A stretch of DNA of 64,000 nt from the NCBI RefSeq assembly GCF_900129885.1, contig NZ_FQXE01000006.1:274179-338178 (forward strand), given 5' to 3'. Source of the stretch: Pollutimonas bauzanensis. GTDB lineage: Bacteria; Pseudomonadota; Gammaproteobacteria; Burkholderiales; Burkholderiaceae_B. Positions 7,565-15,437 of the stretch are shown here, in pieces. The stretch's first letter is position 1, and each line of letters opens with the position of its first letter. Position numbers and translations under genes: made by a program. The notes under the pieces were generated by a model, which did not search any database, was not told the DNA's origin, and saw only the letters and a program-made list of their open reading frames with translations.

Positions 7565-7963
7565 TCAGGCGGGCTCGGCCAAGCTGTTGAGAATGCCGCA
7601 CTCGCGCGAGGTTCGGGCGCTATCGCAGGAGCGTCGCAGATCCATTAACTCGCGCTCCAAGGCGCGCAATTCCTTCATCTTGGTCCGCACTTGCGCGATA
7701 TGAGCGTCGACCAGCGCGTTCACCTCGCCGCAGCCCAACTCTGGCCGATCCCGTAAGTTCAGCAGTTGACGGATCTCATCCAGCGTCATGTCCTTCGCCC
7801 GGCAGCGGCGGATGAACAGCAAGCGCTGCAAATGGACTTCGTCATAGAGCCTGAAGTTGCCCTCGCTACGTGCAGGCTCGGGCAGCAAGCCTTCTGACTC
7901 GTAAAAGCGCACGGTCTGCACCAAGCAATCTGCCTTCTTGCCCAGTTCACCGATCCGCATCAT
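7565..7963 (-). CDS. cadR: CadR/PbrR-type MerR-family regulator (Cd/Pb-responsive)
   Basis: A 132-residue MerR-family protein. The N-terminal winged helix reads MRIGELGKKADCLVQTVRFY, followed by GLLPEPARSEGNFRLY, close to CadR and PbrR. Metal-ligand cysteines are present: Cys78 in ELGCGEVNALVDAHI, then Cys113 and Cys122 in the C-terminal SCDSARTSREC, a spacing like CadR. It binds the long-spacer promoter between itself and cadA and activates on Cd(II), Pb(II) or Zn(II). Two Met codons stand in tandem at the start and either could be used. The gene is divergent from cadA with the operator at 7984-8014 between them. The choice between Cd and Pb as main inducer cannot be made from sequence. Confidence 0.9.
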   Translation of the reverse strand: MMRIGELGKKADCLVQTVRFYESEGLLPEPARSEGNFRLYDEVHLQRLLFIRRCRAKDMTLDEIRQLLNLRDRPELGCGEVNALVDAHIAQVRTKMKELRALERELMDLRRSCDSARTSRECGILNSLAEPA

Positions 7964-7983
7964 GGTTGCTTCCTATAAAAAAC

Positions 7984-8014
7984 TTGACTCTATATCTACT
8001 AGAGGTTTTCTAAT
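7984..8014 (+). promoter_or_regulatory. CadR-regulated promoter of cadA
   Basis: TTGACT (7984-7989) and TCTAAT (8009-8014) are separated by 19 bp that include the dyad CTCTATATCTACTAGAG. This is the classic MerR-family layout. Transcription should begin near 8020, which rules out the ATG codons at 8013 and earlier as cadA starts. Confidence 0.8.
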
Positions 8015-8054
8015 GATGGCATCCGGGGAAAACCTTGTCAATGAAGAGCGATCT

Positions 8055-10967
8055 ATGAACAAAGAACCTTCCAGCCCATGCGCCTGCTCCGGCGGCAATG
8101 GCCAACAGACGGCGTGCGCCAGTGAGCAGGCCAGCACTGAAACCACCGTTTTCCACGTGAGCAACATGGATTGCCGCAATGAGGAAGCACTGGTGCGGCG
8201 AACGCTGGAGGGCATGCCCGGTGTCGAGCGGCTCCTGTTCGATCTTCCGCAGCGTTTGTTGACCATTTCGCACCGCGAAGTCTCGGCCGATGCCTTGGAG
8301 CAAGCGCTGAATTCGGTGGGCATGAAGGCTCAGGCTGTCCGAGACGCCGCCGTGTCGACCACCTACCGCATCGAGAACATGGACTGCCCGAGCGAGGAGA
8401 AACTCATCCGCTCGCACCTCGGGGCAGTCGAGGGAATTCAGGACCTCGACTTCGACCTCGCTGAGCGCACCCTGTCGGTGAAACACCTCGCTCAGGCACG
8501 CGCGCAGATGGAGCAGGTCCTGGCCTCGATCGGCATGCGCGCCAAGGAGCAGACCTTCGGCCACACGGGGCCGATCGAAGCCGCGGCTGTGATCCCATCC
8601 TCGGCCCTGCAGCAGCAACCAACCGCTGCCGTTTCCGCGCCGCCGATCGGCGAGCGGGTGACGTACCGGATCGAGAACATGGATTGCCCGACGGAAGAAG
8701 CGCTGATCCGCGACCGGCTGGGCAAGCTGCCGGGTGTGACCGCGCTCGACTTCAATCTGATGCAGCGTGTGCTGGGAGTCCAGCACACGCTGGCGACCTC
8801 AGCGCCGATCGAGAAGGCGCTTGCTTCCATTGGAATGCAGGCTGCGCGGCAGGACATGCAGACAGCCACCACGGTACTTCGCATCGCGAAGATGGACTGT
8901 CCGACCGAGGAAAGTCTGATCCGCGGCAAGCTGCAAGGCATGCCGGGCGTGCAGGGAATGGATTTCAACCTGATGCAGCGCACGCTCACGGTTCGGCACA
9001 CACCCGACGCGATCAAGCCGGCAGTCGAAGCCATCGAATCGCTGGGCATGGAAGCCGAGGTCCAGAGGACTGATGAGCCGCGCGATGCCCCGGTGGCCGC
9101 GCACAAGACCAATTGGTGGCCGATGGCGGTTTCGGGCGTTGCGGCGGTGGCCGCCGAAGGCGTGTACTGGGTCAACGACGGCAATCATTGGGCCGTGATC
9201 GTGCTGGCACTGGTTTCGATCTTCACCGGCGGCCTCAGCACCTACAAGAAGGGCTGGATCGCGCTGAAGAACCTCAACCTGAACATGAACGCCCTGATGG
9301 CCATCGCGGTCACCGGCGGCATGGCGATCGGCCACTGGCCGGAGGCCGCCATGGTCATGTTCCTGTTCGCGTTGGCGGAAGTGATCGAGGCGAAGTCGCT
9401 GGACCGCGCCCGCAACGCCATTCGGGGGCTGATGGACTTGGCGCCCGAGACCGCGACCGTGCGGCAGGCCGATGGCTCATGGACAGAGCTGCCGGCCAAG
9501 GAGGTCGCAAAGGGCGCGGTGGTCCGCGTGCGTCCTGGCGAGCGCATCGCACTGGACGGCCTGATCACCTCGGGTCGATCGGCCATCAACCAGGCGCCCA
9601 TCACCGGCGAGAGCCTGCCCGTCGAGAAGGCCGAAGGTGACCAGGTCTTCGCCGGAACCATCAATGAGACCGGCTCTTTCGAATACAAGGTGACCGCAGG
9701 CGCCAGCGACTCGACGCTCGCGCGCATCATCCATGCCGTGGAGTCCGCGCAGGGCAGCCGTGCGCCCACGCAGCGCTTCGTCGACCAGTTCGCCCGCGTC
9801 TACACGCCGGCGGTGTTCGCGGTGTCCGTGCTGGTTGCCGTCGTGCCGCCGCTCGCCTTCGGCGGCGCATGGTTTGACTGGGTCTACAAGGCCCTGGTAC
9901 TGCTGGTGATCGCCTGCCCCTGCGCTCTGGTCATCTCCACGCCGGTCACCATCGTCAGCGGCTTGGCCGCTGCCGCCCGACGCGGCATCCTGATCAAGGG
10001 TGGCGTCTACCTGGAGGGCGGGCGCAAGCTCAAGGCGTTGGCCCTGGACAAGACCGGCACACTCACACATGGCAAGCCCGAGCAGACCGACTTCGTGCCG
10101 CTGATCGGCGAGGCGCAGGAAGTTGCCGCCTGGGCCGCAAGCCTCGCGGCACGCTCGGACCATCCTGTGTCTCAGGCCATCGCCCGCAAGGCGAACCGTG
10201 ACGGCATCGCGCTGCACGAGGTCGACGACTTCGCGGCGCTGCCTGGCCGCGGCGTGCGCGGCCGCGTCGCCGGGCGCATGTTGCACATGGGCAACCACAG
10301 GCTCGCCCAGGAGCTGGGCCTGAGCGAAGCGACGCTCCAGGCTCGGCTGGAGACCCTGGAGCGCCAAGGCAAGACAGCGATCCTGCTGATGGACGATGCG
10401 ACCGTGCTCGGCATTTTTGCAGTGGCCGACACCGTGAAGGAAACCAGCCGTGAGGCGGTGGCCGACCTGCAGGCGCTGGGTGTGCGCACGCTGATGCTGA
10501 CGGGGGACAACCAGCACACGGCCGCGGCCATCGCTGCCCAGGTCGGAATCTCTGAAGCCCGTGGTGACCAACTGCCCGAAGACAAGCTCAAGACCATCGA
10601 AAGCCTGGTCGGCGGCGAGGGCCAGGTGGGCATGGTGGGCGACGGCATCAACGATTCGCCCGCGCTCGCCCGTGCCGACATCGGCTTCGCCATGGGCGCG
10701 GCCGGCACCGACACCGCGATCGAAACAGCCGACGTCGCCCTGATGGACGACGACCTGCGCAAGATCCCCGCCTTCATCCGGCTGTCGCGTAGCACTGCGG
10801 CGATCCTCACGCAGAACATCGTTCTGGCCCTTGGCATCAAGGCGGTGTTCCTTGCGTTGACGTTCACAGGGCATGCCACCATGTGGATGGCTGTGTTCGC
10901 TGACATGGGGGCAAGTCTTTTGGTTGTCGTCAATGGGCTGCGCCTCCTGAAGTTCAAGGCGGCATGA
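8055..10967 (+). CDS. cadA: CadA-type Cd/Zn/Pb-exporting P1B ATPase with four N-terminal metal-binding domains
   Basis: A 970-residue heavy-metal P-type ATPase. Four heavy-metal-associated modules precede the pump, with metal-site cysteines at about residues 40, 111, 211 and 282. Each reads MDC-x2-EE, with a single Cys and paired acids, instead of the usual CxxC; this acidic form is typical of Zn/Cd/Pb pumps. The core has PITGES (actuator), CPC at 621-623 in the transport helix, DKTGT with phosphorylated Asp665, an SDHP motif and GDGINDSPALA. It pumps divalent soft metals out of the cytoplasm. The start was set at 8055 because the promoter's +1 falls after the earlier Met codons. Most CadA proteins have one or two metal domains, so four is unusual. 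lspA follows after 3 bp. Confidence 0.92.
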   Translation: MNKEPSSPCACSGGNGQQTACASEQASTETTVFHVSNMDCRNEEALVRRTLEGMPGVERLLFDLPQRLLTISHREVSADALEQALNSVGMKAQAVRDAAVSTTYRIENMDCPSEEKLIRSHLGAVEGIQDLDFDLAERTLSVKHLAQARAQMEQVLASIGMRAKEQTFGHTGPIEAAAVIPSSALQQQPTAAVSAPPIGERVTYRIENMDCPTEEALIRDRLGKLPGVTALDFNLMQRVLGVQHTLATSAPIEKALASIGMQAARQDMQTATTVLRIAKMDCPTEESLIRGKLQGMPGVQGMDFNLMQRTLTVRHTPDAIKPAVEAIESLGMEAEVQRTDEPRDAPVAAHKTNWWPMAVSGVAAVAAEGVYWVNDGNHWAVIVLALVSIFTGGLSTYKKGWIALKNLNLNMNALMAIAVTGGMAIGHWPEAAMVMFLFALAEVIEAKSLDRARNAIRGLMDLAPETATVRQADGSWTELPAKEVAKGAVVRVRPGERIALDGLITSGRSAINQAPITGESLPVEKAEGDQVFAGTINETGSFEYKVTAGASDSTLARIIHAVESAQGSRAPTQRFVDQFARVYTPAVFAVSVLVAVVPPLAFGGAWFDWVYKALVLLVIACPCALVISTPVTIVSGLAAAARRGILIKGGVYLEGGRKLKALALDKTGTLTHGKPEQTDFVPLIGEAQEVAAWAASLAARSDHPVSQAIARKANRDGIALHEVDDFAALPGRGVRGRVAGRMLHMGNHRLAQELGLSEATLQARLETLERQGKTAILLMDDATVLGIFAVADTVKETSREAVADLQALGVRTLMLTGDNQHTAAAIAAQVGISEARGDQLPEDKLKTIESLVGGEGQVGMVGDGINDSPALARADIGFAMGAAGTDTAIETADVALMDDDLRKIPAFIRLSRSTAAILTQNIVLALGIKAVFLALTFTGHATMWMAVFADMGASLLVVVNGLRLLKFKAA

Positions 10968-10970
10968 ACA

Positions 10971-11471
10971 ATGGATGAACCATCTCTTCGCAAGACGCAG
11001 TGGTACTCACTCGCGATCGTTATATTCGCCGGCGATCAGGCAGCTAAGAGCTACATTGACGCGACAACTCCCTTGGGTTGGTCGCACGAGGTGGCGTCAT
11101 TCTTCAACCTAGTTCACGCTCTCAATCCCGGCGCGGCGTTCAGCTTCCTTGCTGGCGCGGGCGGCTGGCAGCGGTGGTTTTTTCTGGCGATCGCGTTCGC
11201 AATATCGGCATGGCTCGCATGGCTGCTCTCCCGGCCGCTGCGCAAAACGGAAGGCCTTTCGTACAGCCTCATTCTGGGCGGCGCATTGGGCAACGCGTTC
11301 GACCGCGCCACGCGCGGGCACGTTATCGACTACATCGACTTTCACCTGCACGGCTGGCACTGGCCCGCCTTCAACATCGCTGACATGGCCATCGTGGGCG
11401 GGGCGATCGCGCTGGTGGCCCAGTCGTTCATGAGCGTGGAGAACCCGGCCGCCACAAAGGAGTCCCAGTGA
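10971..11471 (+). CDS. lspA: Lipoprotein signal peptidase (signal peptidase II)
   Basis: A 166-residue, four-helix membrane protease. It shows the N-terminal GDQAAKSYID block, the N-PGAAFSFLAG block, then GGALGNAFDRATRGHVIDYIDF and FNIADMAIVGG with the two catalytic Asp residues. It lies 3 bp after the cadA stop and so is expressed with it. A second, plasmid- or ICE-borne lspA beside a Cd/Pb pump matches the pbrC arrangement of lead operons, where such a protein is thought to assist lead precipitation. Whether it cuts cellular lipoproteins or has a metal-specific substrate, such as the neighbouring exported peptide, cannot be told from the sequence. Confidence 0.92.
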   Translation: MDEPSLRKTQWYSLAIVIFAGDQAAKSYIDATTPLGWSHEVASFFNLVHALNPGAAFSFLAGAGGWQRWFFLAIAFAISAWLAWLLSRPLRKTEGLSYSLILGGALGNAFDRATRGHVIDYIDFHLHGWHWPAFNIADMAIVGGAIALVAQSFMSVENPAATKESQ

Positions 11472-11496
11472 CATTGGGACGATCCGGAAATTCGCA

Positions 11497-11655
11497 ATGC
11501 ACACGGTGCAGGACACCAATCTGAAGAGAACGGCCCCCAGCATGAGCGGCCGCGGCTTGGCCCTCATGCTAGCGCCCACCGCCGCTTTTGCTGCAACGCC
11601 CTGTTGCGATGGCGGCGATTGCTGCAACGACGTCGCAATGCCTTGCTGTGAATAA
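11497..11655 (+). CDS. Tiny exported Cys-rich peptide, candidate metal-binding
   Basis: A 52-codon frame 25 bp after lspA. Residues 1-32 look like a signal peptide: a basic patch (NLKRTAPSMSGRG), a hydrophobic run (LALMLAPTAAF) and an A-F-A-A cut site. The mature part would be about 20 residues with three Cys pairs: CCDGGDCC, then PCC near the C-terminus. A GGA at 11487-11489 could serve as ribosome site, and an internal ATG at residue 16 is a second possible start. Cys pairs spaced this way suggest periplasmic binding of soft metals. I recognise no named family; position in the cad operon supports the role but does not prove it. Confidence 0.6.
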   Translation: MHTVQDTNLKRTAPSMSGRGLALMLAPTAAFAATPCCDGGDCCNDVAMPCCE

Positions 11656-11807
11656 ACAGCACGCAAGCCAGTTGACCTGGCAATTATGAAAGTCCATCAC
11701 GGCGATGCTGGCCTTTTTCGTTCCAATGAGCCGTCACGGAGAGGTGATGATGAAGCTATGCCGGGATCCTGCAAGCTTTAGGACGGTCTTCTTTACCGCA
11801 TAGCGAT

Positions 11808-12119
11808 ATGCTGATGTCACCCGTTCGCCTCGCCTGGCAAGTACAAGTAGTTCGTCGCGGTTTTCTGGCCGTGTCCGCCCGCTTCGCTGGCCCTTTTGCC
11901 CCAAACAAGCGCAATCATGCCTGCGTTACCACCAAAGTTCGCCCCCGCCAGTTGCTGTTCCTAAAGGGCATCAAGCTCAACGCCATCGCCGACCGGCCAG
12001 CGTATTTCGCATCGCTGCGTGCCCGTCGGGGCCAGCCCATCGTCATCCTCGCAGAGCTGGGACCGGACGAGGCATTCGCCCTGTGGAAGCAGCATGTACT
12101 GGGCGACAGGCCTCGCTGA
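11808..12119 (+). CDS. Hypothetical protein just before a strong terminator
   Basis: A 103-residue frame whose C-terminal half (KGIKLNAIADRPAYFASLRARRGQPIVILAELGPDEAFALWKQ) looks like a real small basic/acidic domain, while the N-terminal 40 residues look random. The true start may therefore be internal. A strong terminator lies 25 bp downstream, consistent with the end of a transcript. The preceding 11656-11807 contains nothing I can identify and probably marks the right boundary of the cadmium cargo. No family is recognised. Confidence 0.35.
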   Translation: MLMSPVRLAWQVQVVRRGFLAVSARFAGPFAPNKRNHACVTTKVRPRQLLFLKGIKLNAIADRPAYFASLRARRGQPIVILAELGPDEAFALWKQHVLGDRPR

Positions 12120-12144
12120 CCCAGTTTCGCCTCATCCTCCTGAC

Positions 12145-12176
12145 AGCCCCGCACTTATTGCGGGGCTTTCTTTTTT
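12145..12176 (+). terminator. Rho-independent terminator
   Basis: AGCCCCGCA and TGCGGGGCT pair around a CTTAT loop, followed by TTTC and six T residues. Textbook structure on the plus strand, isolating the cargo region from the backbone block. Confidence 0.85.
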
Positions 12177-12260
12177 CCGCGTTCGCCAATCGGGGCTGTT
12201 GCAAATGCCGATTTCCGGCTGACGCGGCTCGCCTCGCGCATGAAGCTGCCCGCATGTGTC

Positions 12261-12322
12261 GCTGATTCGTCAGCACCATGCCAGCAGCCAGAGTTTCCAG
12301 GCTGCCGCGGATTCTTTCCGCG
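12261..12322 (+). ncRNA. Three-hairpin leader RNA, copy D (radC-motif-like)
   Basis: Hairpin 1 GCTGA/TCAGC with a TTCG loop (12261-12274), the linker ACCATGCCA, hairpin 2 GCAGCC/GGCTGC (12284-12305), hairpin 3 CGCGGA/TCCGCG (12306-12322). The same three-stem order with compensatory changes occurs at 15268, 21383 and 50843. It ends 134 nt before the ATG at 12457. Confidence 0.6.
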
Positions 12323-12456
12323 CTACCCGCCAGTCCGCCATCGCATCGAGTCTGCGGACGCGCGTCACCCGTGACGCCGATGCTTTTTTCTCAACCGCGT
12401 GCGGGAGCTGCCATCCCGTGAGGGACGAGGCCCCGCTTTTTCCAAGGAGCCCGTCC

Positions 12457-12669
12457 ATGTCCCAGCAAGCCTCTTTCGGCCAGTTGGCCTTGATCCATTG
12501 CGGCAAGTTCCTGCCGCTCGAAATCCTGCATAGCGCCGCCGGCCACTACATCGGCACGCGCGATACAGAAGGTCCCGTTTCGCGGGAATCCTGCCAGTAC
12601 TTCCGCAGCTATGCCGCGGCTCAACGTGCCCTCGAAAGAGGCGGCTGGTCCCAGCTCGCCACACCCTGA
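12457..12669 (+). CDS. Conserved ICE hypothetical protein (70 aa)
   Basis: A 70-residue protein starting MSQQASFGQLALIHCGKFLP with a good ribosome site AAGGAG 8 nt upstream, which decides the start over longer upstream frames. It has single Cys residues at 15 and near 47 (SCQYFRSYAAA) and no membrane segment. The next gene starts 21 bp later with its own GGAGG. It is preceded by a 280-bp leader carrying the three-hairpin RNA. The function is unknown; its company is a block of small ICE backbone proteins. Confidence 0.65.
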   Translation: MSQQASFGQLALIHCGKFLPLEILHSAAGHYIGTRDTEGPVSRESCQYFRSYAAAQRALERGGWSQLATP

Positions 12670-12690
12670 TCCAACTGGAGGAACCACGTC

Positions 12691-13083
12691 ATGAACCAGC
12701 TTTTGCCCCAGGAAGTCGTCGATCAGATCATGCGGGAAGAGCAGCATTTCGCCGCCGCGCCCCAAGCCTTCTTCGAGGTCTGGAAGCGCGGCGTCGAGAT
12801 CGCAGGCCCGCAATGGTTTGGCGACGGCACGCGCGAAGGCCTGAACCAGGCAAAGAGCAAGTGGGATCTGCGTCCCGACATGCTGCGTGCCAACGACGCA
12901 CTCGGCGTCCTGAGCAGCGGGGAACGCATGTTCCTGTCCGCCATGTTCAGCTTCTACAACGCGCGCGAGGGCGGTGCCATGCTCAAGCGCTGCCACTTCC
13001 AAGGACTGTCGGACTTCGATGGTCTCGATCTGCAACGTCGCCAGGTGATCGCCGACCTGCTGCTGAACTACAGCGGTTGGTGA
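12691..13083 (+). CDS. Conserved ICE hypothetical protein (130 aa)
   Basis: A 130-residue soluble protein starting MNQLLPQEVVDQIMREEQHF, with GGAGG ahead of the start. It is mostly helical, Trp- and Phe-containing, ending LQRRQVIADLLLNYSGW. No catalytic motif, signal peptide or membrane segment is seen. It follows the 70-aa gene by 21 bp, so the two probably share a transcript, ended or processed at the hairpin at 13129-13163. I do not recognise a named domain. Confidence 0.7.
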   Translation: MNQLLPQEVVDQIMREEQHFAAAPQAFFEVWKRGVEIAGPQWFGDGTREGLNQAKSKWDLRPDMLRANDALGVLSSGERMFLSAMFSFYNAREGGAMLKRCHFQGLSDFDGLDLQRRQVIADLLLNYSGW

Positions 13084-13128
13084 GCCGGTCCCTGGCACAC
13101 CTTCATCACTGCGTTCACGGGACCCCAT

Positions 13129-13170
13129 GAGGGACATGCGCCTCGTTCGAGGCCATGTCCCTCGCGTTTT
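13129..13170 (+). terminator. Long hairpin followed by TTTT
   Basis: GAGGGACATG (13129-13138) pairs with CATGTCCCTC (13154-13163); inside it GCCTCG pairs with CGAGGC around TT, with one bulged C. GCGTTTT follows. Probably a terminator or a 3'-end stabilising structure for the 12457-13083 pair. Confidence 0.65.
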
Positions 13171-13265
13171 CTCCCCGCCCAGCGCCATCCGGCATCAGGC
13201 GGTTTCCCCTGCGGATGCCATCGTCCGCAAGGGCTGGCTCCGTTCATTCATCGAAAGGAGCCTTC

Positions 13266-13952
13266 ATGGCCAACAACTACTACGAAGCCACCGGCGTTCT
13301 CGTGCTCGACCGTGTGACGCCCGTCATCCAGGCGCTGTTCGGCGCCTTCGCGCTGGACGAGAGCCACCCCGGCAACGGGCAGGCCTACATCGCCCAGATC
13401 GCCGAGACCACCAATCCGCAATGGCCGGACGTGCTCGATGGCCTGGAAGACCTGGCCACGCAACTCGGTATTCCGATGCCGGACGACGAAGGGCTGTCGA
13501 TCCCGCCGCTGCTCGAACTGCTCGCCGTGCACTTCCGTGCCGATGAGGACGAAGAGCTGGGGAACTTGATCGACCGTCATTCGTTCGAGGACACCGCCGA
13601 TCTCGACGCATTGTTTCTGATCGCCACCCGGTTCGATGACGGGCACCACCTGACCGCCATCCAGTTCGAGGGCTGCTGGTACTGCAGCAAGCCGCGGCTG
13701 TTCGAGTTCGGCGGCAACGGCTGCTACCTGAGCCGCGAGGTCCGCTTCATCAGCTCCTCCTCCCAGGCCCTCCAGCTCGGCGACCAATTGCGCAAGACCA
13801 TTGTGGCCGCCGACATCGAAGAGGCTTCGGCCCTGATCGCGCTGGAGACCATCAATCTGCTGGCGGGCGTCAGCGACGAGCCATTCCGCATGAATTTGCG
13901 CCGGCGCGTCGCCGAGCGATTGGCCCAAACGCCAACGATCAGCGTCACCTGA
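13266..13952 (+). CDS. Conserved ICE hypothetical protein (228 aa)
   Basis: A 228-residue acidic, soluble protein starting MANNYYEATGVLVLDRVTPVI, with GAAAGGAG just upstream fixing the start. It contains a Cys pair in EGCWYCSKPRLFEFGGNGCYLS that could bind a metal, and a helical C-terminus rich in Arg and Glu. No known enzyme motif is visible. The 182-bp leader holds the 13129 hairpin and a second hairpin (GGCATC...GATGCC at about 13190-13218), a leader style repeated ahead of most genes in this block. Function unknown. Confidence 0.7.
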   Translation: MANNYYEATGVLVLDRVTPVIQALFGAFALDESHPGNGQAYIAQIAETTNPQWPDVLDGLEDLATQLGIPMPDDEGLSIPPLLELLAVHFRADEDEELGNLIDRHSFEDTADLDALFLIATRFDDGHHLTAIQFEGCWYCSKPRLFEFGGNGCYLSREVRFISSSSQALQLGDQLRKTIVAADIEEASALIALETINLLAGVSDEPFRMNLRRRVAERLAQTPTISVT

Positions 13953-13973
13953 CGCTGTTTCCTTTCTTTCCAC

Positions 13974-13996
13974 CCACCGGGGTCAATTCCCGGTGG
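13974..13996 (+). promoter_or_regulatory. CCACC-type leader hairpin before the DUF5983 gene
   Basis: CCACCGGG pairs with CCCGGTGG around GTCAATT, then GCGGGG follows, which could compete for the CCC segment. One of a recurrent set of leaders (see findings). Confidence 0.55.
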
Positions 13997-14035
13997 CGGG
14001 GATTTGCTCCATCATTATTCTGTTGGAGAAATCCC

Positions 14036-14773
14036 ATGTCCCAGAATCCCAATCCCTTTCTACGCGGCTACTGGAATCTGAAAATCGTCCGCACGCTGTC
14101 CATCAGCTACGAGGACGGAAGCCCGCATGTTTGGCGAAACATCCACCCGAGCCAGCAGCACCTCTGCGACGCGGCGCTGGTTTCTTCTCCTTGCATCATC
14201 ACCAGCGACTTCGCGGTGGTCAGGACTGGCACCGAACCTGTCGGCGCCGCACTGATCGCCGAATGCGACGCGGCTGAAGGGGGCAGCGGCGAAGGCATGG
14301 TGGGTGCCGTGGTGTACGCGATCCACGGCGACGACTTCGACGGCCGCCCCGTCCACATTGGCGACACCTATTCGGCCGAGGCCGCACGGGAAGTCGTGCA
14401 GCGGTTGAGCTTCGAGACCGGCTACTACAGCCGGTGCTGGGAAATCAGCAGCGCGCACATCAGCCGCGAAACCGGCCAGTACCTGGCCAACCTGGCTGAC
14501 CTCGCGACGCCGGAGGCCTTTTTGTTCATCGCGTTCCGGATTCCCTACAGCCCGGCGATCGGCGTCAAGCTGATCTCCACGCCCTGGACGGACCAGCACC
14601 TGCAGGACGTCGAGGGGATCGCCGCCGAGCAGCTTCGGCAGGAGCACCGCAGCAAGGGCATGCCGGACGAGCTGGCACAGATCCTTGAACTGGCCGGCCA
14701 GGCCGACGTGCGCATCCTCATCCTCGATGCCGACGCACCCGTGTTGCCGGGCCTATCGCTGGCCGGCGAATAG
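14036..14773 (+). CDS. DUF5983 family ICE protein
   Basis: A 245-residue soluble protein starting MSQNPNPFLRGYWNLKIVRTLSISYEDG. The middle and C-terminal part (CWEISSAHISRETGQYLANLAD, then FIAFRIPYSPAIGVKLISTPWTDQHLQDVEG) matches what I recall of DUF5983 proteins of ICEs. The last 30 residues (DVRILILDADAPVLPGL) look like a final beta strand and turn. Its activity is unknown and no catalytic residues stand out. It is preceded by its own leader hairpin at 13974 and followed by another at 14814. Confidence 0.7.
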   Translation: MSQNPNPFLRGYWNLKIVRTLSISYEDGSPHVWRNIHPSQQHLCDAALVSSPCIITSDFAVVRTGTEPVGAALIAECDAAEGGSGEGMVGAVVYAIHGDDFDGRPVHIGDTYSAEAAREVVQRLSFETGYYSRCWEISSAHISRETGQYLANLADLATPEAFLFIAFRIPYSPAIGVKLISTPWTDQHLQDVEGIAAEQLRQEHRSKGMPDELAQILELAGQADVRILILDADAPVLPGLSLAGE

Positions 14774-14813
14774 CTGCCACACACATCCCCGGCCTTCCTT
14801 GTCCTCACCGCAT

Positions 14814-14848
14814 GCCGGCCCGGTCTCCCGCCAGAGAGCCGGGCCGGC
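14814..14848 (+). promoter_or_regulatory. Leader hairpin before the gene at 14871
   Basis: GCCGGCCCGG (14814-14823) pairs with CCGGGCCGGC (14839-14848) and TCTC with GAGA inside. The ribosome site and ATG follow within 25 nt. Confidence 0.5.
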
Positions 14849-14870
14849 GCACTTTCACAGGAGCGATCCC

Positions 14871-15149
14871 ATGTTCCCCGACCTCATCACACCCGCATCC
14901 GACTTCGAGCACCAACTCGGAGCCTGCGTCAACGCCATGAGCCAGGAAGATGCCATCGGCCAGATCCTGGTATTCGAGCGCATGAGCGGCACGCTGCACA
15001 TGCGCCATATCGCCAGCGCCGACCTGGTGGACACCGACGTGGACGACTACGAAATGGTCGTCTTCGACGGTGGCAACACAAGCGGCGACACGTGGAAACA
15101 CGTGTTCTTTCCGCGTCAGCGCGAGCACTACTTCGTGTACCAAGCCTGA
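14871..15149 (+). CDS. Conserved ICE hypothetical protein (92 aa)
   Basis: A 92-residue acidic protein starting MFPDLITPASDFEHQLGACVN, with CAGGAG upstream. It looks like a compact beta-rich domain (GQILVFERMSGTLHMRHI ... YEMVVFDGGNTSGDTWKHVFFPRQREHYFVYQA). There is no signal or membrane segment. It is followed at once by a terminator, so it ends a transcript. Not recognised as a named family. Confidence 0.65.
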   Translation: MFPDLITPASDFEHQLGACVNAMSQEDAIGQILVFERMSGTLHMRHIASADLVDTDVDDYEMVVFDGGNTSGDTWKHVFFPRQREHYFVYQA

Positions 15150-15156
15150 TTCCTCC

Positions 15157-15180
15157 AGCCCCTTTCGAGGGGCTTTTTCT
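15157..15180 (+). terminator. Rho-independent terminator
   Basis: AGCCCC and GGGGCT pair around TTTCGA, followed by TTTTCT. It ends the transcript of the 92-aa gene. Confidence 0.75.
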
Positions 15181-15267
15181 TGCCCGCAGCACAGGAAAAC
15201 GGTTGTGGTGCGGTGCCGTTTCCTGCGGGCAGGCAGACCGCCCCAGGGCCATGCTTGCCCCATGTTC

Positions 15268-15333
15268 GTCGGCGTTGCCGGCACATGCCCAGGCAGTCGA
15301 GACCTTCGAGGCTGCAAGCGCGGGAAACCGTGC
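15268..15333 (+). ncRNA. Three-hairpin leader RNA, copy A (radC-motif-like)
   Basis: Hairpin 1 GTCGGC-GTT-GCCGGC, linker ACATGCCCAG, hairpin 2 GCAGTC/GGCTGC, hairpin 3 GCGCGG-GAAA-CCGTGC. G-U pairs and base swaps against the other copies keep every stem. It lies 104 nt before the ATG at 15438; a further CCACC-type hairpin (AAGGGA/TCCCTT, about 15389-15404) sits between. Confidence 0.6.
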
Positions 15334-15437
15334 TGGTCGTTTCTTCCTACGGACCTACCGCGTCCATCCACGCCACCCACAAGGGACCTCTCCCTTGCGG
15401 GCGGGGAATCCCTTGTTTTTCCTCAAGGAGTTTCCCC

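Noticed and set aside
7938..8054. Longer N-terminus for CadA starting at 7938 or 8013
   Set aside because: These starts lie within or before the CadR promoter, upstream of the expected transcription start near 8020.
9477..10874. A 465-codon minus-strand frame inside cadA
   Set aside because: Antisense shadow of the ATPase core; low-complexity composition and no recognisable protein.
6629..11784. An 11-bp direct repeat AGCTTTAGGAC at 6629-6639 and 11774-11784, near the ends of the cadmium cargo
   Set aside because: It does not coincide with the visible cargo edges (the CDF gene lies outside it) and 11 bp is too short to claim as a target duplication or attachment site.
11808..11930. N-terminal 40 codons of the ORF at 11808 as real coding sequence
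   Set aside because: No ribosome site was seen and the composition looks random; only the C-terminal half before the terminator seems protein-like.
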